NCBI RefSeq assembly: GCF_003026105.1 | Contig: NZ_PYNW01000003.1 | Coordinates: 352,473-416,472, forward strand | Origin: Photobacterium sp. GB-56 | GTDB taxonomy: Bacteria; Pseudomonadota; Gammaproteobacteria; Enterobacterales; Vibrionaceae | Direction of reading: 5' to 3' | Length of the DNA stretch: 64,000 nucleotides | Shown: positions 63,874 through 64,000 of the stretch, in pieces | How the letters are laid out: every line of letters starts with the position of its first letter | Numbering within the stretch: position 1 is the first letter of the stretch | Notes under the pieces: generated by a model | What the model saw: the letters and a program-made list of their open reading frames with translations, nothing else | Told to the model about the DNA's origin: nothing | The model's database searches: none | Made by a program: the position numbers and the translations under genes

Positions 63874-64000
<127 letters not shown>

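Overview
The window looks like chromosomal DNA of a marine gammaproteobacterium of the Vibrionaceae, most likely Photobacterium. This is inferred from the low to medium GC, the protein families and the gene neighbourhoods (glycine cleavage genes split around an XRE-cupin regulator, paired OmpA proteins, a DUF3389 protein, a StcE/TagA-like M66 protease). No rRNA, tRNA or CRISPR array was seen. The species is not proven by the sequence.

Layout. 1-2.7 kb: two tandem paralogous small lipoproteins (the first cut by the window edge) and a two-gene unit of unknown secreted and cytosolic proteins. 3.5-6 kb: an LdtD/YcbB-type L,D-transpeptidase and a small exported protein. 6-13.7 kb: a SigZ-like ECF sigma factor preceded by a 22-bp perfect inverted repeat, then a tight four-gene operon: gshA, two MdlA/MdlB-like ABC half-transporters and a eukaryotic-type glutathione synthetase. 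14-20.7 kb: a large M66 metalloprotease, a lipoprotein, a cupin and a small membrane protein. 20.9-26.4 kb: the glycine cleavage system (gcvP, gcvH / regulator, gcvT) with a PurR-box-like palindrome upstream of gcvH. 28-34.5 kb: a tyrosine-decarboxylation (tyramine) cluster, reading leftwards: APC antiporter, tyrosine decarboxylase, HAAAP tyrosine permease, tyrS. 35.6-37.6 kb: a GntR regulator and a class I aminotransferase. 37.7-44 kb: a PH-domain protein, a D-threonine aldolase-like enzyme, a PstS-like binding protein, a DUF3859 protein, a CPBP protease, an M14 carboxypeptidase and a cytochrome c. 44-47.3 kb: a branched-chain 2-oxoacid dehydrogenase operon (E1 alpha, E1 beta, E2, no E3). 47.5-52 kb: an exported ATP-dependent DNA ligase, two unknown proteins and an FAD oxidoreductase. 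52.3-55.5 kb: two OmpA paralogues flanking a hotdog thioesterase and a DUF3389 protein. 55.5-60.5 kb: a RodA-like SEDS protein, a ROK kinase, an MFS transporter and a YlqF/RbgA GTPase. 61-64 kb: an exported Sel1-repeat protein, an FGE/SUMF-domain lipoprotein and a gene whose 5' end has been cut off by an IS3-family element running off the window.

The most unusual unit is the 6.8-13.7 kb operon. It puts the first enzyme of glutathione synthesis (bacterial type), a second-step enzyme of the eukaryotic glutathione synthetase family, and a heterodimeric ABC exporter into one translationally coupled transcription unit. This suggests dedicated synthesis and export of glutathione or of a gamma-Glu-Cys-X analogue. 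The second coherent unit is the tyramine cluster, in which the permease, decarboxylase and antiporter would work as a proton-consuming tyrosine/tyramine cycle.

Start codons were moved downstream of the longest open frame where a ribosome binding site, lipobox or family alignment supported it. All functional calls rest on reading the sequence and motif recognition. No database search was possible.
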